From Flavobacterium sp. GT3R68 (GTDB lineage Bacteria; Bacteroidota; Bacteroidia; Flavobacteriales; Flavobacteriaceae), in contig NZ_VJZK01000002.1 of NCBI RefSeq assembly GCF_007109225.1, forward strand, positions 405,176 to 469,175: a DNA stretch of 64,000 bases. Reading direction: 5' to 3'. Shown in pieces: positions 63,893 to 64,000 of this stretch (the first letter of the stretch is position 1; each line of letters begins with the position of its first letter). Below the pieces are notes generated by a model, which saw nothing but the letters and a program-made list of their open reading frames with translations, had not been told where the DNA came from and did no database searches. The position numbers and the translations under genes were made by a program.

Positions 63893-64000
63893 GTTGTTAC
63901 AATTGCTTTGGGCAATCATTTGCAATAAATATCAATTTGAATTGACAGATAAATGCAATAATATCTTAACATACTGAGATAAAGAAAAAAGTATTTGATT

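Noticed and set aside
63658..63915. ORF of 85 codons on the minus strand
   Set aside because: It runs over the 5S rRNA gene, its terminator and a folded repeat, so it is not a gene.

Overview
The window is AT-rich bacterial chromosome from a member of the Bacteroidota, almost certainly Flavobacteriaceae and probably Flavobacterium or a close relative. Three things support this. The type IX secretion and gliding genes gldJ, porU and porV are present. Secreted proteins carry T9SS C-terminal sorting domains. Several genes have the Bacteroidota promoter pattern TTG, about 19 bp, TAnnTTTG. No insertion sequence, prophage, integrase or CRISPR array was found; most of the content is housekeeping.

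Left part (1-24.6 kb): a truncated TPR protein, an S46 dipeptidyl-peptidase and an M43-type secreted metalloprotease; a leftward group hpt-adk-CNNM transporter-obgE; a small helical-protein gene broken by one in-frame TAG; purK-purE; an M3 oligopeptidase; a leftward cluster of GMC oxidoreductase, PAS-cupin fusion and ABM-domain protein that I cannot match to a known pathway; a degenerate UbiA-like membrane protein; gcvP followed closely by a secreted M48 peptidase and a secreted protein of unknown function; a KAS III enzyme.

Middle part (24.7-43 kb): a methyltransferase, GT2 glycosyltransferase and MlaE/MlaF lipid-transport cluster; a tightly packed nine-gene leftward group (YHS, DoxX, DinB, NRDE, ATP-grasp, LysE-like, SDR, SprT, mannose-1-phosphate guanylyltransferase); acyl-CoA dehydrogenase; anmK; a Glu/Leu/Phe/Val dehydrogenase; a TonB-like protein; folC; tRNA-Val(TAC). 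Next to the tRNA is a flavin monooxygenase gene with a different base composition and an added N-terminal DnaJ-like cysteine segment, probably acquired by transfer. murF follows.

Right part (43-64 kb): the T9SS locus gldJ (leftward) / porU-porV (rightward), cdd, pyruvate dehydrogenase E1-alpha and E2, a GT4 glycosyltransferase, miaE, and two very large T9SS cargo proteins facing away from each other: an SprB-repeat adhesin-like protein and a reprolysin-like metalloprotease with FN3 and GEVED modules. The window ends with GC-rich folded repeats, stacked terminators and a 5S rRNA gene on the minus strand, which is the 3' end of an rRNA operon.

The clearest functional link is secretion: the window encodes outer-membrane T9SS parts (PorU sortase, PorV shuttle, GldJ lipoprotein) and at least three probable cargos. 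No complete undescribed system could be shown. The best leads are the GMC/PAS-cupin/ABM cluster, the cysteine-extended monooxygenase beside tRNA-Val, the nine-gene group with an ATP-grasp enzyme lacking an ATG start, and the folded repeats near the rRNA operon.
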